From Phyllobacteriaceae bacterium (GTDB taxonomy: Bacteria > Pseudomonadota > Alphaproteobacteria > Rhizobiales > Devosiaceae): a stretch of 24,739 nucleotides of DNA. The translations under genes were made by a program, and so were the position numbers. The notes below the pieces were generated by a model. That model searched no databases, was not told the origin of the DNA, and was given only the letters and a program-made list of their open reading frames with translations. Location: assembly GCA_012799265.1 (NCBI GenBank), contig JAAZLP010000140.1, forward strand, positions 1-24,739, written 5' to 3'. Of this stretch, positions 8,170 through 16,640 are shown one piece after another (the stretch's first letter is position 1; every line of letters starts with the position of its first letter).

Positions 8170-9407
8170 CGATCGGCGAAGATCAGTTTTTCGACCATCT
8201 GATTGCGAAATTTCCCATCCGGATCGAGCCTTTGGGCCAGCGCCCGGAAGTCCTCCAGTCGCGGATAAAGCGGCCGGATTACCTCGGGCCGAAGCGTAAA
8301 GACCTTGGCCCAGTGCGGTCGCGGGCTTAAGGGCGCCAGCGCCGCCTCGACAACTTTCACCCCTGCCAGTGTCGGCTCCCAATCCGGCTTCCAGGTGAAA
8401 TGAAAGCCGATAGTCTCCTGCCCATAGGCAGTGCTGAGCCAAAGATCGTCCGCCGCGACGGACCGGACCTCCGAAACGAAGAGGGCCGACGAGAACTGAT
8501 CCTGCACCTTGTGGATCGCCGCGAAGGCCGCAGCAGCGTCCGCGCGCCGAACAAAATGTTCGGATTGCACTTCCGCGCCCGCAGAGGCCTTGTGCCCAAC
8601 AGGGAAATGGAAAAGCCGCTCATGCCAGGGCCCGGCCACGCCCATCTGCGGCGTACAGTCATTGCCGTCATAGTCGGGAATCGGATGATAAGCCCGGTCT
8701 GCGGCCCGGGCGCCGAGGATTTCCGGGACCGGGTCGCCGCCCGCGATGGACTTGACCCAGAGCTGGTCCACCGCCTTGCCCTGCCAGCGCGTAAAAAGGC
8801 TGACGCTATAGGCGCGCGACATCAGCGCATCGAAATGGTCCAGCACATTGGTGACCGGCAGCCCCACATAGACGTTCTGGGCAATCTCGTAGCCGGGGAT
8901 CAGGTCCAGCGTCAGCTCCGAGATTATCCCAAGCGCGCCGAGATTGACCACGGCCCCCTCGAAATCCGCGTCGCCACGCTGAAAGCTCACGATCTCGCCC
9001 GACGCGGTCACAATCTTCAGTGCCGCCACCGCAGCGGCCAGGTTCCGATTGGTATCGCCCGAGCCATGCGTCGCCGTCGTGACAGCGCCTGCGACGGTGA
9101 TGTGGGGCAGGGAGGCGACATTGCCGAGCCCGTAGCCGGCTTCATGCAGCGCGCCAACAATGTCGGTATAGGTGGCGCCGCCGTCGATCCGGACCTGGTG
9201 GGCGGCGCTGTCGACCTCGACGATCCGGGGCATGTCTGCCAGCGAGACCAGCGTTCCGTCCGTATCGGCCAGGCGGTTGAACGAGTGGCCCGAGCCCAGA
9301 GCACGGACCCTTTGGGCGCGGCGGACGACATCCTGCAATTGCTCGATGCTCGTCGGCCGCTCTACGGAAGCTGCGCTAAAAATGATATTTCCAGCCCAGT
9401 TCCGCAT
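8166..9407 (-). CDS. FAD-linked alditol (xylitol/sorbitol) oxidase-like protein
   Basis: A flavoenzyme of the VAO/PCMH fold, closest in feel to Streptomyces AldO (alditol oxidase) and the related D-arabinono-1,4-lactone oxidases, which oxidise a sugar-alcohol primary hydroxyl with release of hydrogen peroxide. It has 413 aa, near the AldO length. It opens NWAGNI, and the motif LGSGHSFN places His41 where AldO attaches FAD covalently; ASLPHITVAGAVTTATHGSG (residues about 99-118) is the FAD-binding core. The end, LDPDGKFRNQ, is typical of these oxidases. ATG 9407 lies 8 nt after the upstream gene's stop, so it is the last gene of the rlmB operon. A role with the xylose transporter is possible but is only an inference. 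The substrate could be xylitol, sorbitol or a lactone. Confidence 0.8.
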   Translation of the reverse strand: MRNWAGNIIFSAASVERPTSIEQLQDVVRRAQRVRALGSGHSFNRLADTDGTLVSLADMPRIVEVDSAAHQVRIDGGATYTDIVGALHEAGYGLGNVASLPHITVAGAVTTATHGSGDTNRNLAAAVAALKIVTASGEIVSFQRGDADFEGAVVNLGALGIISELTLDLIPGYEIAQNVYVGLPVTNVLDHFDALMSRAYSVSLFTRWQGKAVDQLWVKSIAGGDPVPEILGARAADRAYHPIPDYDGNDCTPQMGVAGPWHERLFHFPVGHKASAGAEVQSEHFVRRADAAAAFAAIHKVQDQFSSALFVSEVRSVAADDLWLSTAYGQETIGFHFTWKPDWEPTLAGVKVVEAALAPLSPRPHWAKVFTLRPEVIRPLYPRLEDFRALAQRLDPDGKFRNQMVEKLIFADR

Positions 9408-9415
9408 CGCCTGCC

Positions 9416-9805
9416 TCAGTCCTCGTCGTCCTCGACATCGGTCAGATAGACCGAGATTTCGATATCCACGCCGTGCTGCGCAATGGCAGCCGCCGCATGC
9501 GCCGGGAGGCGGGCCGACATGGCCTCGCCTTCGGACGGATAGTCAAAGGCAATGTCGAGCACTGCCTTTCCGATCCGTCGATCTTCCAGCATCGCCGCAA
9601 TAATTGCGCCGGAGCGTTCCGCCAGATCGAGAATGGCGCGGACCGGGTTTTCGACCGGCACGTCCACCTGCGCGTAAAAGCTGTTGTCGGCATCCTCGGG
9701 CTCATAGCGCACCGTCAATTGCTTGAGCGCGGCATCGAGGTCCTTCTGCACCACCGTCACGCCGGAGAGGCGCAATGCCATGGCAAAGGGTTCAAACTGA
9801 CTCAT
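9416..9805 (-). CDS. Hypothetical protein with acidic C-terminus
   Basis: A 129-aa soluble protein that I cannot place in a family. It is predicted alpha/beta, with regular hydrophobic strands (MALRLSGVTVV, AVLDIAFDYP, VDIEISVYL) and a very acidic tail TDVEDDED. Its ATG overlaps the rlmB stop codon (ATGA), indicating translational coupling, and the oxidase gene starts 8 nt after it ends. Co-transcription with rlmB does not by itself suggest a role in RNA modification. Confidence 0.75.
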   Translation of the reverse strand: MSQFEPFAMALRLSGVTVVQKDLDAALKQLTVRYEPEDADNSFYAQVDVPVENPVRAILDLAERSGAIIAAMLEDRRIGKAVLDIAFDYPSEGEAMSARLPAHAAAAIAQHGVDIEISVYLTDVEDDED

Positions 9806-10560
9806 GAACTACGTCCGGCAGTGGCTGCGAACAGCGCAATCGCTGCCGCGTTGGAAACGTTGAGGGATTTGATCGGGCCCGGCATGTCGAGCTTGACCAT
9901 CTCGTCGCAGAGTTCGCGGGTCCGCTGACGCAGGCCCTTGCCCTCGGCGCCGAGCACCACGGCCATGGGCACGCTGTCGCTACGCGGCTTCAGCGATGCT
10001 TCAGCTTCTGAATCAAAACCCAGCACTAACATCCCGCGATCCTTGAGCTTTTGGATCGCATCACCAAGATTGCGCACCTCGATCATCGGCACGAGGTCCA
10101 GAGCGCCCGAGGCGGCCTTGGCCATGACGCCGGTTTCGCGCGGCGAGTGGCGGGCAGTCGTGATGACGGCATCGGCGCCGAAGGCACAGGCGGTGCGCAG
10201 GATGGCGCCGACATTGTGCGGGTCGGTCAGCTGGTCGAGAACGACCACCAGCTTGGGATTGCTGATATCATCGAGGCCAAACCGGCTAACGGGGTCGACT
10301 TCCAGCGCGGCGCCCTGGTGCACGGCCTCGCCGCCCAGCAGGCGATCGAGTTCCTTGGGATTGGTTTCGACGACCTTGACCTTGCCAAGGTTCGCCCCCG
10401 TCTCCTGCAGGCGGTTCAGCGCATTGGGCGTCGCCAGCAGCACCTTCTTGATGCGTGCGGGATTGTCCAGCGCGGCGCGCACTGTGTGCAGTCCATAAAG
10501 ATAGACCGGACCGGTATCGGGATCGTATTTTGGCTTAGGCGGAAACTTGTTGCGGCTCAT
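9802..10560 (-). CDS. rlmB: 23S rRNA (guanosine-2'-O-)-methyltransferase, TrmH/SpoU (SPOUT) family
   Basis: A 252-aa SAM-dependent RNA methyltransferase; RlmB methylates a guanosine of domain V in 23S rRNA. The N-terminal part (about 19-90) is the RNA-binding substrate domain (LYGLHTVRAALD). The knotted SPOUT domain shows motif 1 DPHNVGAILRT (113-123, catalytic Asn and Arg), motif 2 VLGAEGKGLR (202-211) and motif 3 KSLNVSNAAAIALF (231-244). The ATG at 10560 gives normal family length. In related bacteria this gene lies beside tRNA-Tyr and the secE-nusG cluster; here a 6.9-kb block separates them. It leads a three-gene minus-strand operon. TrmH-family members are hard to tell apart by eye, so a tRNA substrate is not excluded. 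Confidence 0.9.
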   Translation of the reverse strand: MSRNKFPPKPKYDPDTGPVYLYGLHTVRAALDNPARIKKVLLATPNALNRLQETGANLGKVKVVETNPKELDRLLGGEAVHQGAALEVDPVSRFGLDDISNPKLVVVLDQLTDPHNVGAILRTACAFGADAVITTARHSPRETGVMAKAASGALDLVPMIEVRNLGDAIQKLKDRGMLVLGFDSEAEASLKPRSDSVPMAVVLGAEGKGLRQRTRELCDEMVKLDMPGPIKSLNVSNAAAIALFAATAGRSS

Positions 10561-10682
10561 GGCCGAGCGGTATCCCTAACCGCGCCCAACCGCAAGCTCT
10601 CCCGCACCACAAGGCCTAGGCTGAATGATAATGCAGCGCCCGCTGTGGTGTTTATGCCCTTTGGGTGCCGCCCAGCTCACTC

Positions 10683-12521
10683 TTAGCCTTCCACACCATC
10701 GCGCTTCACCACCCGGCATTCATAAGCAGCCAGTGTCAGCGGATTGGGCAACGCCAGCTCCACAGGCACATCTCCCGTGTTGAAGATCAGCTGTGTCACT
10801 CCTTCGGGTCCGTCCTTTTGCTGGATCAGGACCGGGTCAGCCTGCGAAATCGCGGCCGGGCGGTTGAGGTGATTGGTGCCCAGCGTGTAGCTGATCGGCG
10901 ATTTGCCCAGTTCCGGGGATCGGGATGGGTTGGGGCGCGTCTCGCGGAGCAGAGCAGCGAAGAGGCTTTTGCGCTCGTCTGACAGCTCGTCGAAATTGTC
11001 GCTGGTCATCAACACCCCGCCGGCAAAACCGGCGAAGGTGGCGAGGGAGTGCAGCTGCGTATCGGTCAGTTCGTGGAATTTATCGCGCAGCAGGATGCAG
11101 TCCGGATCCGATTGCCAGAGGATGCCATTGGCAAAGCCACGCGCGGTCTGATCGCGCAGCAGGGACTGGGCCGAATAATGGCCAGACCAGCTGACGCCGA
11201 CATCCCGGCCGATCCGCATGGCCTCGGCATAACCCACCGGCGCCCAAATCGGCGAGCCGCAGAGCAGCAGGATCGCGTCGCCGATTTCTTCGCGCATGAG
11301 GCGCAGCATCCTCATCCAGATTTCGATCCGTGAGAGCCCATCCTCGTGCCAGATGGCTTCATCAGGGCCATAGGTCGAACCCAGATGTAGAAAGTCGGCC
11401 TTGAAATAGCCGCAGCCCCATTCGCGCGCCCAGGTGCGGAACACCTCGCGCATATAGGCTTCGGCGCCCGGATGGGTAATGTCGAGGACGTAATATTCCT
11501 CGCTGCGCTTGTGCCAGCGGAACTCGCCAAAAAACTTCATCGGGGCGAGCGGGGTGCCGTCCACGCGGCTGCGTACGACCCAGTCCGGGTGTTCGGCAAA
11601 GAGCCGGGACCGATTTTCGACCATGAAGGGCGCGATCCAGAGGCCCGGGGTAAAGCCTTTCTCCTTCGCCTCAGCCATGATCGGCGCGATGCCATTGGGA
11701 AACTGCGGCTTGAAATCCAGCCAGTCTCCCATTTCCGGCGTAAAGCCGTCATCAATCTGGAAAATCTCGAGCGGCACCTCGTATTCGTCGCGGAAGCGCG
11801 CGGCTGCATCGAGATGCTCGCGCAAGACAGGTTCGTCCAGCGACGCATAAAGGTTGTACCACGAGCACCATCCGGTGATGCGCCGATCAAGCAGGCGCGG
11901 CTTTTCCGGCGCCGCTTCGGCCACCATCTGCGCCCAGCGCCGCAATCCGTCCTCCACCGCATCGGCGGCAAAGAGCACCAGTTTTTCGGTCGAAACTGAG
12001 CCAGCAAACGGTTTTTTGTCGATCAGGGTCTCTATCGAGAGCGACATCGGCTCTTCGGCAAAGTCAAAGTTGATCCTGGACTGGAACCGGTCGTGGCGCA
12101 CAAAGCCAAGGACGACTGCGCCCGATCCATCATGGGGCAGGAGCGCGGTGGAGGCATAGCCCTGGGCGATGGTCGGATCGGCTTTGACCACCTCTCGGGC
12201 CGCGGCGGGTTCGACAAAATAGCTGCCGTCCCAGCTCATATAGCCGTTGCGCAGATATTGCCGGACATTGCTCACGCTGCCGATGCGCAGCCCAAGTGCA
12301 GCAAGGCGCTTCTCTCCGGAAAATCCCGAAAGGGTCAACGAGAGGGTCTCGCCCGCCACGGACAGCTCGACCTCACAACCATCGTCCAGCCGCCAGCGAA
12401 TGCCGTACTGGTCCGCCTGTTCAAGCTGGTGCGGCGGCACCTGGCCGTCGACCAGGGGTGCCAGGTCAGATAGGCGAATGCCGCCGAGAGAGATGCTGCG
12501 GTCAGCAGGATTAAAGGTCAC
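10683..12521 (-). CDS. GH36 alpha-galactosidase
   Basis: A 612-aa cytoplasmic-looking glycoside hydrolase (no signal peptide) that would release terminal alpha-galactose, for example from raffinose-type sugars or a galactosylated glycoside. The N-terminal beta-sandwich (about 1-205) precedes a TIM barrel marked by GWCSWYN (217-223), FQIDDGF (254-260), the nucleophile motif YFKAD with Asp376, and RIGRD with Asp440 as probable acid/base. A short beta domain closes the protein. The start is GTG at 12521, forming a GTGA overlap with the upstream gene's stop. It is the last gene of the sugar operon, and no clear terminator follows. GH36 also includes N-acetylgalactosaminidases, so the exact sugar is not certain. 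Confidence 0.87.
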   Translation of the reverse strand: MTFNPADRSISLGGIRLSDLAPLVDGQVPPHQLEQADQYGIRWRLDDGCEVELSVAGETLSLTLSGFSGEKRLAALGLRIGSVSNVRQYLRNGYMSWDGSYFVEPAAAREVVKADPTIAQGYASTALLPHDGSGAVVLGFVRHDRFQSRINFDFAEEPMSLSIETLIDKKPFAGSVSTEKLVLFAADAVEDGLRRWAQMVAEAAPEKPRLLDRRITGWCSWYNLYASLDEPVLREHLDAAARFRDEYEVPLEIFQIDDGFTPEMGDWLDFKPQFPNGIAPIMAEAKEKGFTPGLWIAPFMVENRSRLFAEHPDWVVRSRVDGTPLAPMKFFGEFRWHKRSEEYYVLDITHPGAEAYMREVFRTWAREWGCGYFKADFLHLGSTYGPDEAIWHEDGLSRIEIWMRMLRLMREEIGDAILLLCGSPIWAPVGYAEAMRIGRDVGVSWSGHYSAQSLLRDQTARGFANGILWQSDPDCILLRDKFHELTDTQLHSLATFAGFAGGVLMTSDNFDELSDERKSLFAALLRETRPNPSRSPELGKSPISYTLGTNHLNRPAAISQADPVLIQQKDGPEGVTQLIFNTGDVPVELALPNPLTLAAYECRVVKRDGVEG

Positions 12522-13492
12522 AACATGATCTCACGTTTTTCGTCAGCAGATCGCTGGGCGGCAAGGACGATGCGCAGGGTGTCGGCGCCATCCCGCAGCG
12601 GCACGCGCGGCGCTCGATTGTCACGGATCGCAGCCTGGAAGTCCTGAAGCTGGGCGACAAAGGGATCGACGGTGCCCGCAATCGTTTCGCTTTCGCCTTC
12701 GCGGGCGGTGGCGGTGAGTTCAGCCTTGTTCCAGTCAGCGAACTGGCCCGTCATCGCCTCACCCACGATCTGCCAGCTTTTGGCCCAGCGGCCGGGAATG
12801 GCCATGTTGGAGGCGTGCAAGGTGGCCATGGCGCCATTGTCATAGGTGAGGATCATGGCGCTGATGTCCTCGGCGGAATAGCCTTCCGTGTCGGCATGAC
12901 CGAAGCGCGTGGCGCTGGCGAAGACCGAGCGTGGCATGCCGAGATTGGATCGTGCCAGATCAACGATATGGATCAGCTGCTCCACCATCTGACCGCCGGA
13001 CTTGCTCCGATCCCGCCACCATGGCGCGTGCAAAGCATTGCAGTGAAATGAGCCGGAGAAATGGGCAATCCGGCCCGTCTTGCCCGAAGCGCGAAGCGCA
13101 TCCCAACGCTCGACGGCCGCGCCAAAGCGGTACATGAAGCCACAGGCGGCCACGACATTCGTGGTGGCCGAAACCATCGACGCCGCTTTTTCCATGTCGA
13201 GGGCAATGGGCTTTTCGACCAGCAGGTGCACGCCGGCGCGCGCCACTGCCTCGACCTGACCGGAATGCGCAAAGGGCGGCAGCGCCACGATTAGGAGATC
13301 AAGCCGCTCCCGGTCCATCATGGTGCTGAAATCCGTATAGGCGACCGCGCCGCGCGGCTTCGCGAAACCGGTGGTTCCCTGCGGGTCGCGGCCACAGCAG
13401 GCGACCAGTTCCATGCCATCAATCTTGGCCACGGCATCAGCATGCCGCGCCCCGATGCCGCCGGTGCCCAGAAGCCCCACGCGCAGTGTCAT
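12518..13492 (-). CDS. Gfo/Idh/MocA family NAD(P)-dependent oxidoreductase
   Basis: A 324-aa sugar dehydrogenase-like protein. The Rossmann motif GLLGTGGIG (6-14) binds NAD(P), EKP (93-95) carries the family's conserved lysine, and E169/H173/D176 lie where the catalytic His-Asp pair usually is. Members oxidise a hydroxyl of a sugar, inositol or glycoside, sometimes giving 3-keto intermediates. It starts with ATG overlapping the upstream dehydrogenase's stop (ATGA) and ends overlapping the alpha-galactosidase start (GTGA), so the operon is strictly coupled. With another dehydrogenase and two glycosidases beside it, a role in breaking down an unusual glycoside is plausible but unproven. Confidence 0.88.
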   Translation of the reverse strand: MTLRVGLLGTGGIGARHADAVAKIDGMELVACCGRDPQGTTGFAKPRGAVAYTDFSTMMDRERLDLLIVALPPFAHSGQVEAVARAGVHLLVEKPIALDMEKAASMVSATTNVVAACGFMYRFGAAVERWDALRASGKTGRIAHFSGSFHCNALHAPWWRDRSKSGGQMVEQLIHIVDLARSNLGMPRSVFASATRFGHADTEGYSAEDISAMILTYDNGAMATLHASNMAIPGRWAKSWQIVGEAMTGQFADWNKAELTATAREGESETIAGTVDPFVAQLQDFQAAIRDNRAPRVPLRDGADTLRIVLAAQRSADEKREIML

Positions 13493-14536
13493 GCGGCTTC
13501 TCCAAAGCTCAGGACCGATTGAAGGATCGACGCATCGCCCTTGTCGAGCCGCTCGAAGAGGGCTGGCGCACTTTCAAAGGGCACGGTGTCCGTAATCAGC
13601 GGCAGAAGATCCAGACGCCCCTGATGCTGCAGCTCTACCGCAGCCTTCCATAGACGCGGCTTGCTCCAGCGGTGGCTCCCTTCGGGTGCAACGCCTGAGA
13701 TTTGGGTGGAAATGAGCTCGATCCGGTTATGATGGAATTCGTCTCCCAGGCGCAGACCGAGGGTTTCGTTCTGGAAGAAGCCCATCGCCACAACGCGCGA
13801 GGCATAGGCGACGGTGCGCATGGCCTCTGCCAGGGCAGGGGGGAAAGCCCGAGACCTCGATGCAGATATCGGCGCCCTTGCCGCCATTGAGGTCCTTGAC
13901 CGCATCCGCCACCGAGCCCGCATTCGTATCTAGCGTATGCATCGCGCCCATGCGCATGGCCATCTGGCGACGAAACGGGACCGGGTCGACGCCGATCACA
14001 TTGGCGCCAGGGGCATGCGCAGCCTGCACCACGATCTGCCCCGGCACGCCGAGGCCGAAAATCACAACAAGGTCGCCGAGGCGGATACGCGCGTCATGCA
14101 CACCGTTAAGCGCCACCGCGCCTATATGTGAAAAGATCCCAAAGCGCGGATCGGCCCCATCCGGCATGCGGCGGTCGCCAATATCGACCTCCCGCATGAT
14201 ATGGCCAGTGCGGTGACCCCAGGTGCCGAAAATGCGGTCACCTGGCTTGTAGGCCTCGACGGCAGCACCCGTCTCGACGATCTCGCCCACTTCTTCATAG
14301 CCGAGATTGCGCACCGGAAAGGTCCAGCGTGGCTCCCCATCGCGGAAGACCCGCCTGTCGGCGTCCCATTGCCGCGACATGAAGGGCGAGGTGCCGCGGA
14401 ACTGGCTGAGCTCAGTCCCGGCGCTGACTCCGGAAAAGAGCGTCCTTATCCGCACCTCATCCGGAGCGAGGGAGCGCTCCGGCAGGTTTTCAAAGGCGAG
14501 CTGCTTGACGCCCGTCAGTACAAGTGCCTTGTCCAT
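13489..14536 (-). pseudogene. Medium-chain (MDR) dehydrogenase gene split by a one-base frameshift
   Basis: Two overlapping frames encode one protein. Codons from ATG 14536 read the N-terminal part with FSGVSAGTE (34-42), GYEEVG (79-84) and the NAD motif GLGVPG (161-166), then leave frame at a run of six C on the minus strand (13838-13843). The other frame continues at once with PPALAEAMRTVAYASRVVAMG and ends at 13489. Removing one base gives exactly 348 aa, a normal length. The SGVSAGTE type belongs to zinc-free or atypical MDR enzymes: the usual catalytic GHE is replaced by GYEE. The gene is 5 nt after the glycosidase gene and overlaps the Gfo/Idh start. Whether the shift is a real mutation, phase variation or a sequencing error cannot be judged from one sequence. 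Confidence 0.85.
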
Positions 14537-14541
14537 GGCTT

Positions 14542-15828
14542 TCAGAGCCGACCCGAAAGGGCCAGGAACTCCAGCACCATGGCCGCCGTCCAGGTGAAGC
14601 GGCCGCCGCCACAGGGTTCGCCGGTCTGCGGATCGTAATATTCTGCAAAGCCGGACTGCTCGATCAGCTCAAGGCTGTTTTGCAGGACGCGGTCTGCGAG
14701 ATCGGTCTGTCCTGCAGCGCGCAAGCCGTCCTGGATCATGTAATTGACGATCAGCCAGACGGGGCCGCGCCAGTACCTTTTGCCCTCAAAGCGCGGGTCG
14801 GCCGGGTCGTGGCTGGCCACGATATAGCGCAGCGTTTCGGCCTGGCGGGTGATGATCTTGGCAATCGAGGCCGCACGCTCAGCAGGAATGGCCGCAAAGA
14901 CTGCCATCAACCCACCGATCGATGCACTCTTGACCAGTTCGCCCGTCGTGCGATCGAGGCAGAGATACTGCCCATATTCGTCGCTCCAGAGGCGTTCGAG
15001 TGCCGCAAGGCTCTTTTCGGCACGCGCGCGATTGCGTGCTGCCATCTCGGTTTCGCCAAGTGCTTCGGCGACGGCCGCCAGATCGGCGCCGCTGCGGATC
15101 AGGATGGCGTTGAAACCGGGGTCGACGACCTGGAACGGGGACGCATCATGCAGCTTGCTGTTGTCCCAGTTGAGGTCGCGGAAATGCTCCACCAGCCAGA
15201 GGTAGCGATCATATTGCTCCTTGGTCGGACGATGGGACGGATCGGCATGCTGGGTATCCCGGCGGGTATAGGGCGCAATGCCATCGGTCGGCACACGCTC
15301 GAAAGCCTCGTCCCAGTCGATGGAATTGTCGCGACCGGCCTCCCAGGGGTGAAGGATGGCAACGAGCCCTTCGCCCTTCGGATCGCGGTTGGCATAGAAC
15401 CAGTCCGACCACTTCTCGATCTTCGGCAGCAGGGCACGGGCACGACGTTCGGCAGCGGCGCGATCCTTGCTCCGTTCGAACAGGCGGCGCAGCGCAAAGC
15501 CGGCAACGGGCGGCTGGGTAATGCCTGAGGTTGGGGTGGGGCGATTGGTGTTCCAGACGTCGGGGCCGGGGAAATAGCCGTCGTCATAAACGTGGAAGAT
15601 GATATGCGGCACCATGCCATCCGGCCACTGGTGCTCGAACAGGGTCTCCATCTCGGTCCAGGCGCGGTCCTCGTCGAAATAGGCCTGGCCAATGGCCGTC
15701 AGGCAGGAATCCCAGTTCCACTGGAACGGGTAGAGCCCCTTTGTCGGCACAGTATAGGTGCCTCGGTCGTTTTCCTTCACCACTTCCACGGCGAGGTTGA
15801 AAATGCGGTTCGTGTCCGAAGCGGACAT
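14542..15828 (-). CDS. MGH1-like (GH63-related) glycoside hydrolase
   Basis: A 428-aa (alpha/alpha)6-barrel glycosidase of the mannosylglycerate-hydrolase/GH63-like group. Family-type motifs are PFQWNWDS (34-41), HPWEAGRDNS (160-169) with Asp167 as probable acid, YWRGPVW (352-358), and SGFAEYYDP (392-400) with Glu396 as probable base. Known relatives act on mannosylglycerate, glucosylglycerate or alpha-glucosides. There is no signal peptide. ATG 15828 has GGAGG 5 nt upstream; an in-frame TTG four codons earlier overlaps that site and is unlikely. It follows the SGNH gene by 15 nt and precedes the dehydrogenase by 5 nt. A second copy of its C-terminal coding region lies near 16506-16640. The substrate is not determined. 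Confidence 0.82.
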   Translation of the reverse strand: MSASDTNRIFNLAVEVVKENDRGTYTVPTKGLYPFQWNWDSCLTAIGQAYFDEDRAWTEMETLFEHQWPDGMVPHIIFHVYDDGYFPGPDVWNTNRPTPTSGITQPPVAGFALRRLFERSKDRAAAERRARALLPKIEKWSDWFYANRDPKGEGLVAILHPWEAGRDNSIDWDEAFERVPTDGIAPYTRRDTQHADPSHRPTKEQYDRYLWLVEHFRDLNWDNSKLHDASPFQVVDPGFNAILIRSGADLAAVAEALGETEMAARNRARAEKSLAALERLWSDEYGQYLCLDRTTGELVKSASIGGLMAVFAAIPAERAASIAKIITRQAETLRYIVASHDPADPRFEGKRYWRGPVWLIVNYMIQDGLRAAGQTDLADRVLQNSLELIEQSGFAEYYDPQTGEPCGGGRFTWTAAMVLEFLALSGRL

Positions 15829-16601
15829 GATGGCCTCCAATAGCTATTCAATAAGAGTGGCGTTGGCGAAGGCGTCAGCGATGACGGCATGGCCGGCCGG
15901 GTTCGGATGGATGAGATCGGGCAGAGCAAGCGTGTCGCCGCCCTGCGATTGCATGGACTCGTAGATGGGTGCGTAGAAGGTGCCGAATTCGCGGGCGAGC
16001 GCCTTCACAGCCTCGACAAAGCGGAGATAGACGTCGCGGCTCTGTCCTGTGAGCTCGTTGTCTCCCACCGCAAAACCGGCATCGGGAAAGTAGACGGGGC
16101 TTCCAATGCAGACGTTCGCCGGCGCATAGCCCGCCTGCGTCAGTCCACCAAGTAGAGCACGATAGTCGCGGACAAACCCTCCAAGGTTGAAGGTATCGGG
16201 CGCGCCAGTATGGCGGGCGTCGTTGGTGCCATAGAGGATTGTGAGATAGTCGCCGCGCTCTGATCCGAGCAGGTCGTGTTCCCAGCGGCTGAGGCCGTTG
16301 TCTGGGCGCGGCTTGCCGTCGGCGTCGGGCGAATTCTGAAGCACCGTACCGCTGATTCCCTTGTTATGCAGCGACAAGCCGAGCACCGCGGCCAGCTGCG
16401 TCGCCCAGCGAACATCCGGCGCGACAGAGGCCCCAGCCGTGATGCTGTCACCGAAGGCGGTGAGCGTATGGCCGCCGTGCCTCTGTACATGCTGGGCAAA
16501 ACTGGTCACTTCCGGTGCCTCAGAAATTCCAGCACCATGGCTGCTGTCCAGCTGAAACGGCCACCGCCCAGCGGCGCGCCCGTTGCCGGGTCGTAATATT
16601 C
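14567..16601 (-). repeat. Diverged 77-bp direct repeat pair (14567-14643 and 16525-16601) from glycosidase paralogues
   Basis: The two 77-bp copies align without gaps, with 17 differences counted by eye (about 78% identity) and mostly at third codon positions. This fits two once-functional paralogous genes side by side rather than a recent duplication. Confidence 0.75.
15844..16509 (-). CDS. SGNH/GDSL-family hydrolase (probable carbohydrate esterase or lipase-like)
   Basis: A 221-aa SGNH hydrolase without a signal peptide. Block I is FGDSIT (19-24) with Ser22 as nucleophile, block II Gly lies in NKGISG (49-54), block III is GTND (94-97), and block V is DLIHPN with Asp198 and His201 completing the triad. 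Relatives include acetyl-xylan and other glycan deacetylases as well as lysophospholipases. The start is GTG at 16509, overlapping the stop of the truncated glycosidase remnant (GTGA). That overlap shows the operon once continued upstream. In a glycosidase operon, removal of acyl decorations from the sugar is the likely task, by inference. Confidence 0.85.
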   Translation of the reverse strand: MTSFAQHVQRHGGHTLTAFGDSITAGASVAPDVRWATQLAAVLGLSLHNKGISGTVLQNSPDADGKPRPDNGLSRWEHDLLGSERGDYLTILYGTNDARHTGAPDTFNLGGFVRDYRALLGGLTQAGYAPANVCIGSPVYFPDAGFAVGDNELTGQSRDVYLRFVEAVKALAREFGTFYAPIYESMQSQGGDTLALPDLIHPNPAGHAVIADAFANATLIE

Positions 16602-16640
16602 GGAGAACCCGCGGTAATGTTCGATCTTCTCGACCTTGGT
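16506..16640 (-). pseudogene. C-terminal remnant of a second MGH1/GH63-like glycosidase
   Basis: The minus strand reads TKVEKIEHYRGFSEYYDP and GGGRFSWTAAMVLEFL up to a TGA at 16506-16508, matching the end of the intact glycosidase (GFAEYYDP, GGGRFTWTAAMVLEFL). At DNA level 60 of 77 bases agree between 16525-16601 and 14567-14643, without gaps. About 45 codons are recognisable. The similarity ends at the palindrome GCTAGCTAGC (16641-16650). Upstream the same frame stays open to about 16740 with unfamiliar sequence, and other frames carry possible shifted fragments (GALLAERL). The stop overlaps the GTG of the SGNH gene, so it was once the preceding gene of that operon. Confidence 0.8.

Noticed and set aside
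8400..9449. Long plus-strand frame opposite the alditol-oxidase-like gene
   Set aside because: It is antisense to a gene with clear FAD motifs, has Arg/Gly-rich random-looking text, and lacks a ribosome-binding site.
10561..10682. Searched for a duplicated tRNA-Tyr 3' end (attachment site) at the far end of the island
   Set aside because: No copy of the GGTTCGAA-containing T arm or acceptor end is seen in the rlmB-proximal gap, so integrase-mediated insertion cannot be shown.
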